Positions 1-8,793 of a stretch of 36,317 bases of DNA are shown one piece after another (the stretch's first letter is position 1; every line of letters begins with the position of its first letter). The notes beneath the pieces were generated by a model, which saw only the letters and a list, made by a program, of their open reading frames with translations, made no database searches and was not told the origin of the DNA. Both the position numbers and the translations under genes were made by a program. The stretch is from an uncultured Flavobacteriaceae bacterium (lineage in GTDB: Bacteria > Bacteroidota > Bacteroidia > Flavobacteriales > Flavobacteriaceae): contig CAJIYJ010000008.1 in the NCBI GenBank assembly GCA_905181625.1, forward strand, positions 1-36,317. The letters are read 5' to 3'.

Positions 1-3000
1 CATCTATACATTACCAATTGAAGGAGGCAAAGCCAGTCGTATTACAAGAGGGCTAGCATTTGATTCTCATCCAAAATTTTCACCTGATGGAAAACAGTTA
101 TTAATGGTTTCTGACAGAACAGGAGGGCCAAATGCTTGGGTATTGGATTTGGAAAATGGTGATTCTATTCAAATAACTAAAGGAGATGATTATTTTATGG
201 AAACTGCTGAGTGGACAAATGATGGAGAGTATATAATCAGTACAAAAGGTGGTAGAAATTCAAAATTATTTTTAAATCATAAATCTGGAGGAAAAGGAGT
301 TGAATTAATCAAGGAGCCTGCTAATTTAAAGGTTAGTGATATAGCTGTAGGAAAAAACGACAGATATATTTGGTTCTAGCAAAACTAATGCTTGGCAATA
401 TAATGCAAATTTCCTCAATATCATTGCAAAATATGATAGAGAAACAGGAAAAGTAAAAAGGATAACATCTAGATATGGTTCAGCATTTACTCCAACCCTA
501 TCACCTGATGGAAAATGGCTGGTTTATGGATCTAGATGGAATGATCAAACTGGCTTAATGGCAAGAAACCTTGTAAATGGAGAAGAAAATTGGCTGGCAT
601 ACCCTATTCAAAGAGATGATATAGAGTCTCAAAATACTTTAGGAACATTACCGGTTATGACGTTTACCCCCGACAGTAAATTTGTAATAGCATCCTATGG
701 AGGAAAAATAAATAAAATTCCATATTGAAGGTAGGAGATGCAATAATATACCTTTTCAGTTAATGAGATATAGAATTAGGACCTAATTAAAGTTTAATTA
801 TCCAATTGAAGATAAAGAATTATGATCTGTTCAATCAAATTAGAAATCCAAAGTATCTCCGGATGGAAAAAAATTGCTTTATCTGCATTTCAAATAAATA
901 TATGTAAAACAGACTCCTAATGGAGAACCAACTAGGTTGACTCATTTAAGATTACACATGAAGAAATGCCAATTGGAGTCCCAGACGGCAAAAATAGTTT
1001 TTGTACATGGAATGATAAAAAGGTGGTGCTATTTATAAAAGTAGATTTAGAGTGGGAAAAAGAACAATCAAAAATTACAAGATAAATGGGGTTTATTCTT
1101 ATCCAGCATGGAATAATGACTGGTATAAAATTGTTTTTATAAAGGCATCTGAAAGAATATTATAGAAGCTATGGAAGATCCTGGAGCTAGATCTCAAATT
1201 ATGTGGGTTTCTTCAAAAGGAGGCAATTAATTTTATTGACTCAAAAGGAAGATCTTATCCTCATTTTGTAATAAATTCGAAAGAATTCATTTATATAGTG
1301 GATCTAACGGTCTAAGTTCGATTAGATGGGATGGAACTGATGAAAAAAATATTATTAAAAGTTACTGGAATACTTCTGATATGGTCTCCAGTACAAAAAA
1401 CCATCACAGCATCATATTAATTAAATCTCCAGATGAGGAAAGGCTTTAGCGTAATAAATAACGATGTTTATACAGTTACTATTCCTTATACTGGAGTAGA
1501 AACGATTAACAATTAATGTTTCTAACACCTAAAGTTCATCGCTTTCCAGCTAAAAATTAACAAAGATTGGTGGCGAATTTGCATCTCTGGGGAAAAGATG
1601 GAGATAAACGTCTATTTCTTCTTTAGGAAATTCATTATTTAATTCATAACATTCTCAATAGCAAAGCTATAAAAAGAATAAAAAGAAAAAAGATAAAGAA
1701 AAGACAATAGACGACAAAGACAAAGAAAAACATATTTTCACTAGTGAAATTCAAATTAAAACTTTATGAAAAAACAAGCTAATTGGATCAAGTTTTTTAT
1801 TAAATGCAGATAATACGCATGAAAGGAAAGAATTATACAAAAAGGAGTATCAACAAATAATAGAATTACAACAGTTGGAACTGGTGAAATTGAAAACAAT
1901 AGTTCAATTAAAGAAATAGATTTTTCTGGAAAAACTATTATCCCTGGATTTGTTGATACTCATGCACATGTAAGAGTTTCTAGAGATGTTCATAGGACCG
2001 AAACTTGGTCGTTTGCAGCAAACTTGGCCTATGGAGTAACTACAATTAGAGATCCTCAAACGGGGACTACAGACATACTTTCATATGGAGATATGGTAAA
2101 CGCAGGTTTAATGCATGGGCCTAGAATCTATTCAACTGGTCCAGGTGTAGGCTATTGGGGATATAATCTTAAAAGCTTGGATCATACCAAAGATGTTTTA
2201 AAACAATATTCCAAATATTACAATACCAAAACAATTAAAATGTATCGTACTGGAAACAGAAAACATAGACAATGGATTTTGATGGCTGCAAAAGAACAAA
2301 AACTAATGCCAACTACTGAAGGTGCACTACACATCAAATTAAACATGAACCAAATGTTAGATGGTTATCCGGGTCAAGAACATAATATTCCTATCTATCC
2401 TGTATATAAAGATTTGGTTGAAATAATGGCAAAGTCCAAAATGGCCTATACTCCTACTTTGTTAGTTTCTTATGGGGGCCCTTGGGCTGAAAATTATTAC
2501 TATGCAACAGAAGATGTACAGGGAGATAAAAAGCTGAATTTCTTTACGCCTAAAGATCATCTTGACAATAAGTCAAGGAGAAGAAATGATGGTTGGTTTC
2601 ATAAAGAAGAATACGTATTTGAAGAACAAGGTAAATTCATTAAAGATCTTGTAGAAAGTGGTGGAATTGTAGGGGTTGGTTCGCATGGACAGCTACAAGG
2701 ACTAGGCTATCATTGGGAATTATGGAGTATGCAAGCGGGAGGACTTGATTTACACGATGCCTTAAGAGTGGCTACAATAATTGGTGCTGAAGCAATTGGA
2801 TTAGAAAATGATATAGGAAGCATTGAGGAAGGCAAACTTGCTGACTTGGTGATACTAGAAAAAAACCCATTAGAGGATATTAGAAACTCTAATACAATTG
2901 AAAAAGTAATGATGGATGGGAAATTATACGATGCTAATAACTTAGACGAACTATACCCTTCGAAAAATAAAACTGAATTTAACTGGCATCAAGCAAAACC

Positions 3001-3028
3001 ATTGAATTTACCAGGAATTAAAAAATAA
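1..3028 (+). pseudogene. Decayed TolB/PD40 beta-propeller + amidohydrolase protein (5' end outside window)
   Basis: This is the remnant of a large secreted-type protein with an N-terminal TolB-like PD40 propeller and a C-terminal metal-dependent amidohydrolase domain. Intact members of this two-domain family are about 1,000 residues or more. Frame 2 is open from base 2 to 379 (FSPDG and DRTGGPNAWVLD blade motifs). The sense then continues in frame 3 from about 378 to 728 (LSPDGKWLVYGSRW, FTPDSKFV). Bases 730-1800 hold recognisable propeller words (SPDGKK, NGEPTRLTH) scattered over all three frames with many stops. The amidohydrolase part is clean in frame 2 from about 1830 to the TAA at 3026-3028. 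It shows the HxH metal motif (DTHAHV, near 1960), GVTTIRD, and the C-terminal AEAIGLENDIGSIEEGKLADLVIL segment. The open stretch from TTG 2024 could in theory be translated alone, but it would lack the HxH motif. I treat the whole as one pseudogene. Indel errors cannot explain every defect, because short segments also seem to be missing. Confidence 0.8.
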
Positions 3029-3032
3029 ATAT

Positions 3033-4052
3033 TTGAAAATTATAAAATTAATTATTAGACTTTTAAAATGGAGTTTTATTTCAGTTAGCATTCTCATTGT
3101 TTTAATATTTGCATATTTTGAATACGAAGAAATTCCAATATATAATTTGAAAGTTGCTGCTAAATTTATTAATGGAAAAACAAATTATAAACCATATGAA
3201 GGGCTAGCAGAAAAGCTTGGTTACTCAAAAGGTGATAAACTTTTAATTATTCATGCTGATGATATTGGTCTCTCAAATTCTGTAAATCAGGCAAGTTTTA
3301 AAGCTTTAAAAAATGGCTATGTTAATTCTGGAAGCATAATGATGACATGTGACTATATTTCAGAAGTTGGTGAATTTGCAATTGAAAATCCTAGCATTGA
3401 TTTAGGGCTTCACCTAACTGTTACTAGTGAATGGAAAAATTATAAATGGAACGGAGTTTTACAGCCTATTGATACTCCATCTCTAATTAATAAAAAAGGT
3501 GAATTATTTAAAAATATAAAAAAGTTTGTTTTAAATGCAGAGCCTTTAGAATTAAAAAATGAATTGCAAGCTCAAATAGATTTATCAAAATCAATTGGAA
3601 TAAATCCAACTCATATAGATAGTCATGAAGGAGCATTGTTTTATGATCAAGACCTATTTAAAGTGTATCTAGAAATAGGAGAAAAAAATAAATTGCCCGT
3701 TTTTGTTCCAAAAATGGTTGCTGTTCATTTTGATAAAAATTTTCCAAAACCAGAAAATGTCGTTGTAATTGAAAACTTTTATATGGCTCGAAAAGGAATA
3801 GAACATCATGAATGGGAAACTTTTTACTTAGATATATTAAACAATCTTAATCCCGGATTAAGTCAACTAATTGTACACTTAGGTTATGACGACGACGAAA
3901 TGAAGTCAATCGCTGTAGATCATCCAGATTTTGGATCTAAATGGAGGAATTTAGATTACGATATTGTTTCAAGTGATAAATTTATAAATGCTTTAAAAAA
4001 CAATAAAATAAAATTAATAACATGGAAAGAAATTCAAAATATTATTTATTAA
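3033..4052 (+). CDS. YdjC/ChbG-family carbohydrate deacetylase, membrane-anchored
   Basis: This is a 339-residue protein of the YdjC/ChbG family, whose characterised members deacetylate chitooligosaccharides or related N-acetylated sugars with a metal-dependent site. The metal and catalytic motifs are visible: HADDIGLS at residues 74-81, LGLHLTV at about 124-130 and THIDSHEG at about 193-200. Residues 11-30 are strongly hydrophobic, giving a signal anchor, so the enzyme is probably membrane-bound and faces the periplasm. The start used is TTG at 3033. No in-frame ATG precedes the hydrophobic segment, and the TTG lies only 4 bp after the preceding pseudogene. It is followed by a convergent small membrane gene whose 3' end overlaps this one by about 11 bp. 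A fucosidase and two sulfatases nearby suggest a role in glycan breakdown, but the substrate is not known. Family assignment is firm; the start codon is less so. Confidence 0.85.
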   Translation: MKIIKLIIRLLKWSFISVSILIVLIFAYFEYEEIPIYNLKVAAKFINGKTNYKPYEGLAEKLGYSKGDKLLIIHADDIGLSNSVNQASFKALKNGYVNSGSIMMTCDYISEVGEFAIENPSIDLGLHLTVTSEWKNYKWNGVLQPIDTPSLINKKGELFKNIKKFVLNAEPLELKNELQAQIDLSKSIGINPTHIDSHEGALFYDQDLFKVYLEIGEKNKLPVFVPKMVAVHFDKNFPKPENVVVIENFYMARKGIEHHEWETFYLDILNNLNPGLSQLIVHLGYDDDEMKSIAVDHPDFGSKWRNLDYDIVSSDKFINALKNNKIKLITWKEIQNIIY

Positions 4053-4230
4053 GTTTCTGTTTTTTTAAAAATTTTAAGCTAAAAATAGAAAGAAATAAAA
4101 ATATTATACCTGAATATAGAAAAGGATAGTCAATAAATGAAAGGTTGTTGTACATTAAAAATAAAACAACAAAACTTAAAGTACTTAGAATTAAAAAAAG
4201 GGAAAACAAAACCCATCTCAATGTTTTCAT
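4042..4230 (-). CDS. Small two-helix membrane protein, unknown
   Basis: This is a 62-residue hypothetical protein beginning at an ATG (4228-4230). It has two predicted membrane helices, at about residues 7-27 and 34-53, and ends in a Lys-rich tail (KFLKKQKLNK), which suggests a cytoplasmic C-terminus. I do not recognise a family. Its 3' end overlaps the deacetylase gene by 11 bp on the opposite strand, and its start is only 30 bp from the divergent fucosidase start. The two divergent promoters would therefore have to be very compact or lie inside neighbouring genes. It is plausible as a real gene because its start, composition and placement are coherent, but there is no independent support. 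Confidence 0.5.
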   Translation of the reverse strand: MKTLRWVLFSLFLILSTLSFVVLFLMYNNLSFIDYPFLYSGIIFLFLSIFSLKFLKKQKLNK

Positions 4231-4260
4231 TTCATAAATATAACACTAAACTAGTAAGCC

Positions 4261-5589
4261 ATGAAGAAATTTATTTTATATTTTATTGTTTTAATTAGCT
4301 TTAATGCAATTGCTCAAGAAAAATATATTCCCTCTAAAGAAAATTTGGAAGCTAGAAAATGGTTTGAAGAAGCAAGGTTTGGGCTTTTTATTCATTGGGG
4401 AGTCTACAGTGTGTTAGGAGATGGTGAATGGGTTATGAATAATCAAGACATTTCTATTAAAGAATATGAGAAACTTCCATCTTTTTTCAACCCAACTGCA
4501 TTTAACGCTAAAGAATGGGTAATGATGGCAAAAGATGCGGGAATGAAATACATAACAATTACTAGTAGACATCACGATGGGTTTTCAATGTTTGATTCTA
4601 ATGCTACGGACTATACAATTGTTAAAAAATCTCCATACAAAAAAGATATTTTAAAGCTATTAGCTGAAGAATGTCACAAAGAAGGAATAAAATTATTCTT
4701 CTATTATTCGCAATTAGATTGGTATCGAGATGACTATTTTCCAAGAGGAAGAACTGGAAATGGGATAGAGGGAAGAAAGGAAGGGAAATGGGAAAATTAT
4801 ATCAGTTTTATGAAAGCCCAATTAACTGAACTTTTAACAAATTATGGTGAAATTGGAGGCATTTGGTTTGATGGACAATGGGATCAACATGAATGGGATG
4901 GAAAAAGATTTGGCAAATTAAATGCTGATTTCAAATTAGATGAAGTTTATAGTTTAATCCATAGGTTACAGCCTAAAGCTTTAATAGGAAGCAATCATCA
5001 TTTAGCTCCAAATCCTGGAGAAGATTTTCAAATGTTTGAAAAAGATCTCCCAGGAAAAGGAACTAAAAATTTTGCTACCTCCTCAGATGCTATTGGAAAT
5101 CTGCCACTTGAAGTTTGTGAGACGATCAATGGATCTTGGGGCTTTAATTTAAAAGACAGAAAACACAAATCAAAAAAAGAATTAATACAATATCTAGTTA
5201 AAGCCGCAGGTTATGGTAGTAATCTTCTTTTAAATGTAGGGCCAATGCCTAATGGCAAAATTCAAGAAGAGCATATCAAGTCTCTAAAAGAAATAGGAGT
5301 TTGGCTTTCAAAAAATGGACAAACTATTTATAAAACAAAAAAGGGTCCAATCGAAACTAGTGATGAAATAACATCAACTATTAGAGGAAATAAGATTTAT
5401 ATACATTTAATGAATTCTAACAGAGAAAGTTACTTTATTCCAAATTTTACATTTAAAATAAAAAGAGCAATCTATTTTGGAACAAATTCAAAAGTCACTT
5501 ACAGTAATACTAAATCAGGATTAACGCTAAGTGTCAATAAAGAAAACAGAAATGATATCGATACAATAATCGAGATAGATGTTTTTTAA
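4261..5589 (+). CDS. Alpha-L-fucosidase, glycoside hydrolase family 29
   Basis: This is a secreted GH29 alpha-L-fucosidase of 442 residues, which hydrolyses terminal alpha-linked L-fucose with retention. Residues 1-18 form a signal peptide ending ...NAIAQ. The GH29 signatures are in order: FGLFIHWGVYS (40-50), SRHHDGF (102-108), the KLFFYYSQLDWY strand (144-155), and GGIWFDGQWD (199-208), where Asp204 is in the nucleophile position. The catalytic (beta/alpha)8 domain occupies about residues 25-345. The last 90 residues fit the small C-terminal beta-domain (GNKIYIHLMN). The general acid/base varies in this family and cannot be assigned by eye. The ATG start at 4261 places the signal peptide directly at the N-terminus. 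The gene ends convergently with the PPOX-like gene, overlapping it by 4 bp. With the two sulfatases and deacetylase it suggests use of sulfated, fucose-containing glycans, which is an inference. Confidence 0.93.
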   Translation: MKKFILYFIVLISFNAIAQEKYIPSKENLEARKWFEEARFGLFIHWGVYSVLGDGEWVMNNQDISIKEYEKLPSFFNPTAFNAKEWVMMAKDAGMKYITITSRHHDGFSMFDSNATDYTIVKKSPYKKDILKLLAEECHKEGIKLFFYYSQLDWYRDDYFPRGRTGNGIEGRKEGKWENYISFMKAQLTELLTNYGEIGGIWFDGQWDQHEWDGKRFGKLNADFKLDEVYSLIHRLQPKALIGSNHHLAPNPGEDFQMFEKDLPGKGTKNFATSSDAIGNLPLEVCETINGSWGFNLKDRKHKSKKELIQYLVKAAGYGSNLLLNVGPMPNGKIQEEHIKSLKEIGVWLSKNGQTIYKTKKGPIETSDEITSTIRGNKIYIHLMNSNRESYFIPNFTFKIKRAIYFGTNSKVTYSNTKSGLTLSVNKENRNDIDTIIEIDVF

Positions 5590-6092
5590 TTAAAAAATAT
5601 CGTTACAGGCTTCCATGTCACAGGATCTCCTGCTACATTTTTGGAAATACTTATTACTTCTAAACTTTTAGGTATAACTTTTATAAGCAAACTGTTTACA
5701 TCTTTATAATGCGGGGTCCAAGAATCTTTCCAATACTTTTCTTTCAGCTCCTTATCATCAGACAATACTGAAAAACCCGAAACTGTAACATATGATTTTC
5801 CATCAAGACTTTGAAAACTCAAAACCACTCTGGAATCATTTTCTAATTCTTTAACTTTTCTGCTTAAAGAGTTGGTAATTAAATAAAAAATAAAGTCGTC
5901 ATTTGGCATATAACTGTCCATTAACCTAGCTCTAGGGTTGCCTAAACTATCTAAGGATATAAACAAACAAGAGTTTGAATCTTTTACTATATCAATAGAA
6001 ATTTTTTTTAATTGACTTTCAGAATATTCTTGAGATAAAATAAATTGTGAAAATAAAAGTAAAAGTAAAGATTGTATTATTCTAATAATCAT
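5586..6092 (-). CDS. Secreted pyridoxamine 5'-phosphate oxidase-like (FMN-binding split barrel) protein
   Basis: This protein of about 168 residues has the split-barrel fold of the PNPOx/general-stress-protein-26 group. The sequence runs through LDSLGNPRARLMDSY, a DDFIFYLIT strand, SRKVKELENDSRVVLSF, a YVTVSGFSVLSDD strand and KYWKDSW, which is the usual order in that group. I chose the ATG at 6090-6092. It gives a hydrophobic leader ending ...FILSQ, so the protein looks exported. A TTG six codons upstream (6110) is an alternative. Most relatives are cytoplasmic flavoproteins, so an N-terminal signal is a variation. Flavin binding is likely from the family but is not proven by any single visible residue. 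True pyridoxine oxidase activity is unlikely because the conserved PNPOx C-terminal region is missing. It is convergent with the fucosidase. Confidence 0.75.
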   Translation of the reverse strand: MIIRIIQSLLLLLFSQFILSQEYSESQLKKISIDIVKDSNSCLFISLDSLGNPRARLMDSYMPNDDFIFYLITNSLSRKVKELENDSRVVLSFQSLDGKSYVTVSGFSVLSDDKELKEKYWKDSWTPHYKDVNSLLIKVIPKSLEVISISKNVAGDPVTWKPVTIFFN

Positions 6093-6110
6093 ATCATTAA
6101 GTAAGTTCAA

Positions 6111-6501
6111 GTTGTAATTATAATATAAAATAGGTAAAAAAGAGGTGATTTTTCTTTGTTAAAGCTCTGATTAAACATTACTTGTGAACAGTTTTAAAAA
6201 TAATTTTCATTTTTTCTTCCTGAAACCCATCTAAAATAAGTTTTATAATTAAAAACACGTTACGTAAAAAATATTTATAATTAAAATGCTCATTATCAAG
6301 TATTTAAGTAATTAAATAGATGTTTATCTCTAAAGAGAGTCAACATTATATATTTATAATTATTAGGAAAAATAAATAAATAAAATTCAAACTAAAAAAA
6401 GTAATTAACAATTTTAGATTCCAGAGAGGAAAAAATAATTCCAGATAAGAATTTTTTTTTATAGATTAGTGTAAATTAACGTTTAACTTAATACTAAAAT
6501 A
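6111..6501. other. AT-rich intergenic region without gene
   Basis: About 390 bp of very AT-rich sequence lies between a minus-strand gene start and a plus-strand gene start, so it should hold two divergent promoters. I see no open frame of note, no tRNA-like fold and no strong inverted repeat. A weak promoter-like stretch precedes the ATG at 6502, but it does not match TAnnTTTG cleanly. Confidence 0.5.
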
Positions 6502-6696
6502 ATGGGATACAAACACACAAACAGTAAAGGAAAAAGTTACTTTTTAAATTCTAAAGATGTAGAATTAAAAGGTGGAAGAAATCAAACTATTTATTATTTT
6601 TCAAAAGATTCAAGACCTGAAGCTTGCGACCTTCCAGACAGCAAAGTAGTTGTTGAAAGTCCAAAAACAGGACTTCCATTTTGTAAGGGAAAATAA
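6502..6696 (+). CDS. Conserved-type small protein, unknown function
   Basis: This is a soluble 64-residue protein. It begins YKHTNSKGKSYFL, continues with a GGRNQTIYYFSKD block and an RPEACDLPDSKVV block, and ends in a Gly/Lys-rich tail. This pattern (HTNSKG..Y.L, GG..QTIYYF, D.RP..CDLP) resembles a widespread family of small uncharacterised bacterial proteins that I recognise only by layout, so no function is assigned. It has no signal peptide or membrane segment, and its two Cys residues (C43 and C61) are too few for a clear metal site. The ATG start at 6502 gives the conserved N-terminus. It is monocistronic: a strong rho-independent terminator follows within 30 bp. Confidence 0.7.
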   Translation: MGYKHTNSKGKSYFLNSKDVELKGGRNQTIYYFSKDSRPEACDLPDSKVVVESPKTGLPFCKGK

Positions 6697-6718
6697 TTTA
6701 GATTGTTTTACCGTAACA

Positions 6719-6757
6719 TAAAAAACCTGCTTGAGTTTCAAGCAGGTTTTTTTTAAA
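6719..6757 (+). terminator. Rho-independent terminator
   Basis: A perfect inverted repeat (AAACCTGCTTGA and its complement TCAAGCAGGTTT) with a very short GTT-type loop is followed by a run of eight T. It ends the 64-residue gene. The A-run on the left means it could also work on the opposite strand for the convergent minus-strand gene that ends at 6770. Confidence 0.9.
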
Positions 6758-6769
6758 TAAGTTTTAAAA

Positions 6770-6997
6770 TCATGAATCCTCTGAACAAGATTCATGTACG
6801 TCAGAAATAAGAGGCTTAATGTGAATATGTTCTTTAGGGATTAAATAACTAGCTGCTAACTCTAACAACATCGCAATAAAAGCAATAGAAGCTGTTATAT
6901 AAGCTTCTTCATATAGTGCAGCAATAAGTTCTAATAAATGGAAAAAAGAATGCACTCTTAAACCAAGTCTTACAATTGTAATTAAATTTCTTTTCAT
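6770..6997 (-). CDS. Small membrane protein with His/Cys-rich tail, unknown
   Basis: This is a 75-residue hypothetical protein. An amphipathic start (MKRNLITIVRLGLRVHSFFH) leads into a hydrophobic region at about residues 17-53 that fits two short membrane helices. The last 20 residues, HIHIKPLISDVHESCSEDS, carry three His and a Cys and could contact metal. I do not recognise a named family. It is transcribed in the same direction as the 21-residue Cys-rich peptide starting at 7118, with a 55-bp gap, so the two may form an operon. Such a partnership would suggest metal handling, but that is inference from composition only. It ends 13 bp from a bidirectional-looking terminator. Confidence 0.65.
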   Translation of the reverse strand: MKRNLITIVRLGLRVHSFFHLLELIAALYEEAYITASIAFIAMLLELAASYLIPKEHIHIKPLISDVHESCSEDS

Positions 6998-7052
6998 TAA
7001 TATATAATTAATTTGTAAAATTAATTACAATAAATGAATTTACAACTATGAA

Positions 7053-7118
7053 TTAGAAAGAGTAATTTTCGCATGTACACTTTTCACAAGTACAGGCTGA
7101 ACATTTTAATTTACTCAT
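7053..7118 (-). CDS. 21-residue Cys-rich peptide, metallothionein-like
   Basis: A tiny open frame reads from ATG at 7116-7118 to TAA at 7053-7055. Five of its 21 residues are Cys: C6, C9, C11, C14 and C16. The core KCSACTCEKCTC matches the CxCxxCxC zinc-binding stretch at the start of bacterial SmtA-type metallothioneins, but those proteins are usually 50-60 residues and this one stops straight after the first cluster. It precedes the 75-residue membrane protein on the same strand. The Cys density in such a short frame is very unlikely by chance in DNA this AT-rich. It could instead be a decayed fragment of a longer metallothionein. Metal binding is inferred from spacing only. Confidence 0.55.
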   Translation of the reverse strand: MSKLKCSACTCEKCTCENYSF

Positions 7119-7216
7119 AATTTAAAATATTATAAACTAAAGTTAGTTAACTGTATCGACAAACTTTAAACTTCATTAAGTATAAGAAATATTTGTATTT
7201 TCATTCAAAATACCGA

Positions 7217-8257
7217 ATGAAAAAATTATTGTTATTCTTACTTATCAGCCCTCTGATTTCTTGGGCTCAATTAGATTCTTCTAAAAAATATTCTATTAAT
7301 ACAGTCGCATTTTATAATGTTGAAAATTTATTTGATACTATAAATGATCCCAAAACTTTTGATGACGACAGAACTCCAAAAGGAAGAGACAAGTGGACAA
7401 GTATAATCTACAAAAAAAAATTGCAAAACATTGCAAAAGTAATTTCTGAAATTGGACGGGATATTTCTAATTCTGGACCATCAATTATTGGATTATGTGA
7501 AATAGAAAATAAAAATGTACTTATTGACTTAATAAATTCAGAAGAGTTGAAAAACAATAATTATGGAATTGCTCATTACGATTCTCCAGATGAAAGAGGA
7601 ATCGATGTTGCTCTTTTATTTAACAGAACAAGGTTTAACCCTATTTCTTCAAAAGCTTATCCCCTGTATTTAAAAAGAAAAAATGGAGAGGCAGATTTTA
7701 CAAGGGACCATTTGCTAGTTTCTGGATATTTAGATAATGAATTAATTCATTTTATTGTAAATCATTGGCCTTCAAGATCAGGAGGTCAAATGAGAAGTGA
7801 ACCAAGCAGAATATTAGCTGGCAGATTAAATAAAAAAATTATTGATTCTATTATCTCTACAAACCCTCTTGCAAGAATAATAAATATGGGCGATTTTAAC
7901 GATAACCCTCATGACAAGAGTATCAAACCTATTTTAAATACTGTTTTTAAAAAAACTAAGATTAAGGATAATCAATTATATAACCCAATGGAAGAGCTCT
8001 ATAAAAAAGGGCATGGATCTTATAGGTATAGAGGGAAGTGGGATATGATCGATCAATTTATGATTACCAAAAACTTAGCTAATAATGAAAATTCTTTATT
8101 CTTTTTAAAAGCAGCTGTTTTTAATAAAAAATATCTGATTAATTCTGATGGAAAATATGAGGGCTATCCCTTTAGAAGTTTTGCCGGTGGAAAATTTTTA
8201 AATGGATATAGTGATCATTTTCCTATATATATGTTTCTAGCTAAAGAGCTTAAGTAA
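7217..8257 (+). CDS. Secreted endonuclease/exonuclease/phosphatase (EEP) family protein
   Basis: This protein of about 346 residues has the DNase I-like EEP fold. Residues 1-17 are a signal peptide (MKKLLLFLLISPLISWAQ). The family motifs follow in order: FYNVENLFD (32-40), GLCEIEN (92-98, metal-binding Glu), DERGIDVALL (125-134), VNHWPSR (181-187, catalytic His), GDFND (225-229, metal/phosphate site) and a final YSDHFP (Asp-His pair). Members hydrolyse phosphodiester bonds of nucleic acids or inositol phosphates. The exported forms in Bacteroidota are usually annotated only as EEP family, so the substrate is open. I chose the ATG at 7217 rather than the upstream TTG at 7193 because it places the signal peptide at the N-terminus. 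The asparaginase-like gene follows 29 bp later and could be co-transcribed. Confidence 0.88.
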   Translation: MKKLLLFLLISPLISWAQLDSSKKYSINTVAFYNVENLFDTINDPKTFDDDRTPKGRDKWTSIIYKKKLQNIAKVISEIGRDISNSGPSIIGLCEIENKNVLIDLINSEELKNNNYGIAHYDSPDERGIDVALLFNRTRFNPISSKAYPLYLKRKNGEADFTRDHLLVSGYLDNELIHFIVNHWPSRSGGQMRSEPSRILAGRLNKKIIDSIISTNPLARIINMGDFNDNPHDKSIKPILNTVFKKTKIKDNQLYNPMEELYKKGHGSYRYRGKWDMIDQFMITKNLANNENSLFFLKAAVFNKKYLINSDGKYEGYPFRSFAGGKFLNGYSDHFPIYMFLAKELK

Positions 8258-8286
8258 TTCAATTATCAAGAATTTTAAAAATTATA

Positions 8287-8793
8287 ATGATTCAAATATT
8301 TATAACTGGCGGTACATTTGACAAGAGCTATAATTACATAAATGGAGAACTTTTTTTTGAAAAAACTCATCTCCCTGAAATGTTAAAACGAAGTCGATGT
8401 CAATTAGATTTAAAAATTGAGACTTTAATGATGATAGACAGTCTAGAAATGAATGATTCGCATTTCGAAAAAATAATTTCTAAATGTAAAAATTGTAATA
8501 CTGATAAAATCATCATTACTCATGGGACAGACAGAATGGTTGAAACAGCAAAAGCAATTGCCCAATCTGAATTAAAGCATAAAACTATTATACTTACTGG
8601 AGCAATGATACCCTATGCGTTTGGCAGTTCATCTGATGGGTTTTTTAACTTAGGCTGTGCTCTCTCTTACGTTCAGACTTTAAATAAAGGAGTTTATATA
8701 ACTATGCAGGGACAATATTTCAATTGGAACGAAGTAGCTAAAAATACTAATAAGGGAGTTTTTGAAAAAACTAAATCTTCTGATCTAATTTGA
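8287..8793 (+). CDS. Single-domain asparaginase-family protein
   Basis: This is a 168-residue protein equal to the N-terminal catalytic-fold half of type I/II L-asparaginases, which are about 330 residues long. The first threonine motif ITGGTFDK (residues 6-13) and the second motif THGTDRMVETA (78-88, with the Thr-Asp pair) are present, followed by ILTGAMIP. The C-terminal domain is absent. Short asparaginase-domain proteins of this length occur in Bacteroidota, so it may be a natural one-domain form rather than a truncation. Activity is not assured. The last 23 bp overlap the 3' end of the convergent sulfatase. A broken paralogue lies at 11995-12263, on the far side of the two sulfatases, and matches this gene from about residue 76 to the end. 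Confidence 0.82.
   Translation: MIQIFITGGTFDKSYNYINGELFFEKTHLPEMLKRSRCQLDLKIETLMMIDSLEMNDSHFEKIISKCKNCNTDKIIITHGTDRMVETAKAIAQSELKHKTIILTGAMIPYAFGSSSDGFFNLGCALSYVQTLNKGVYITMQGQYFNWNEVAKNTNKGVFEKTKSSDLI

Noticed and set aside
7193..7216. TTG at 7193 as start of the EEP-family gene
   Set aside because: It would add eight residues before a perfect signal peptide. The ATG at 7217 is the natural start.
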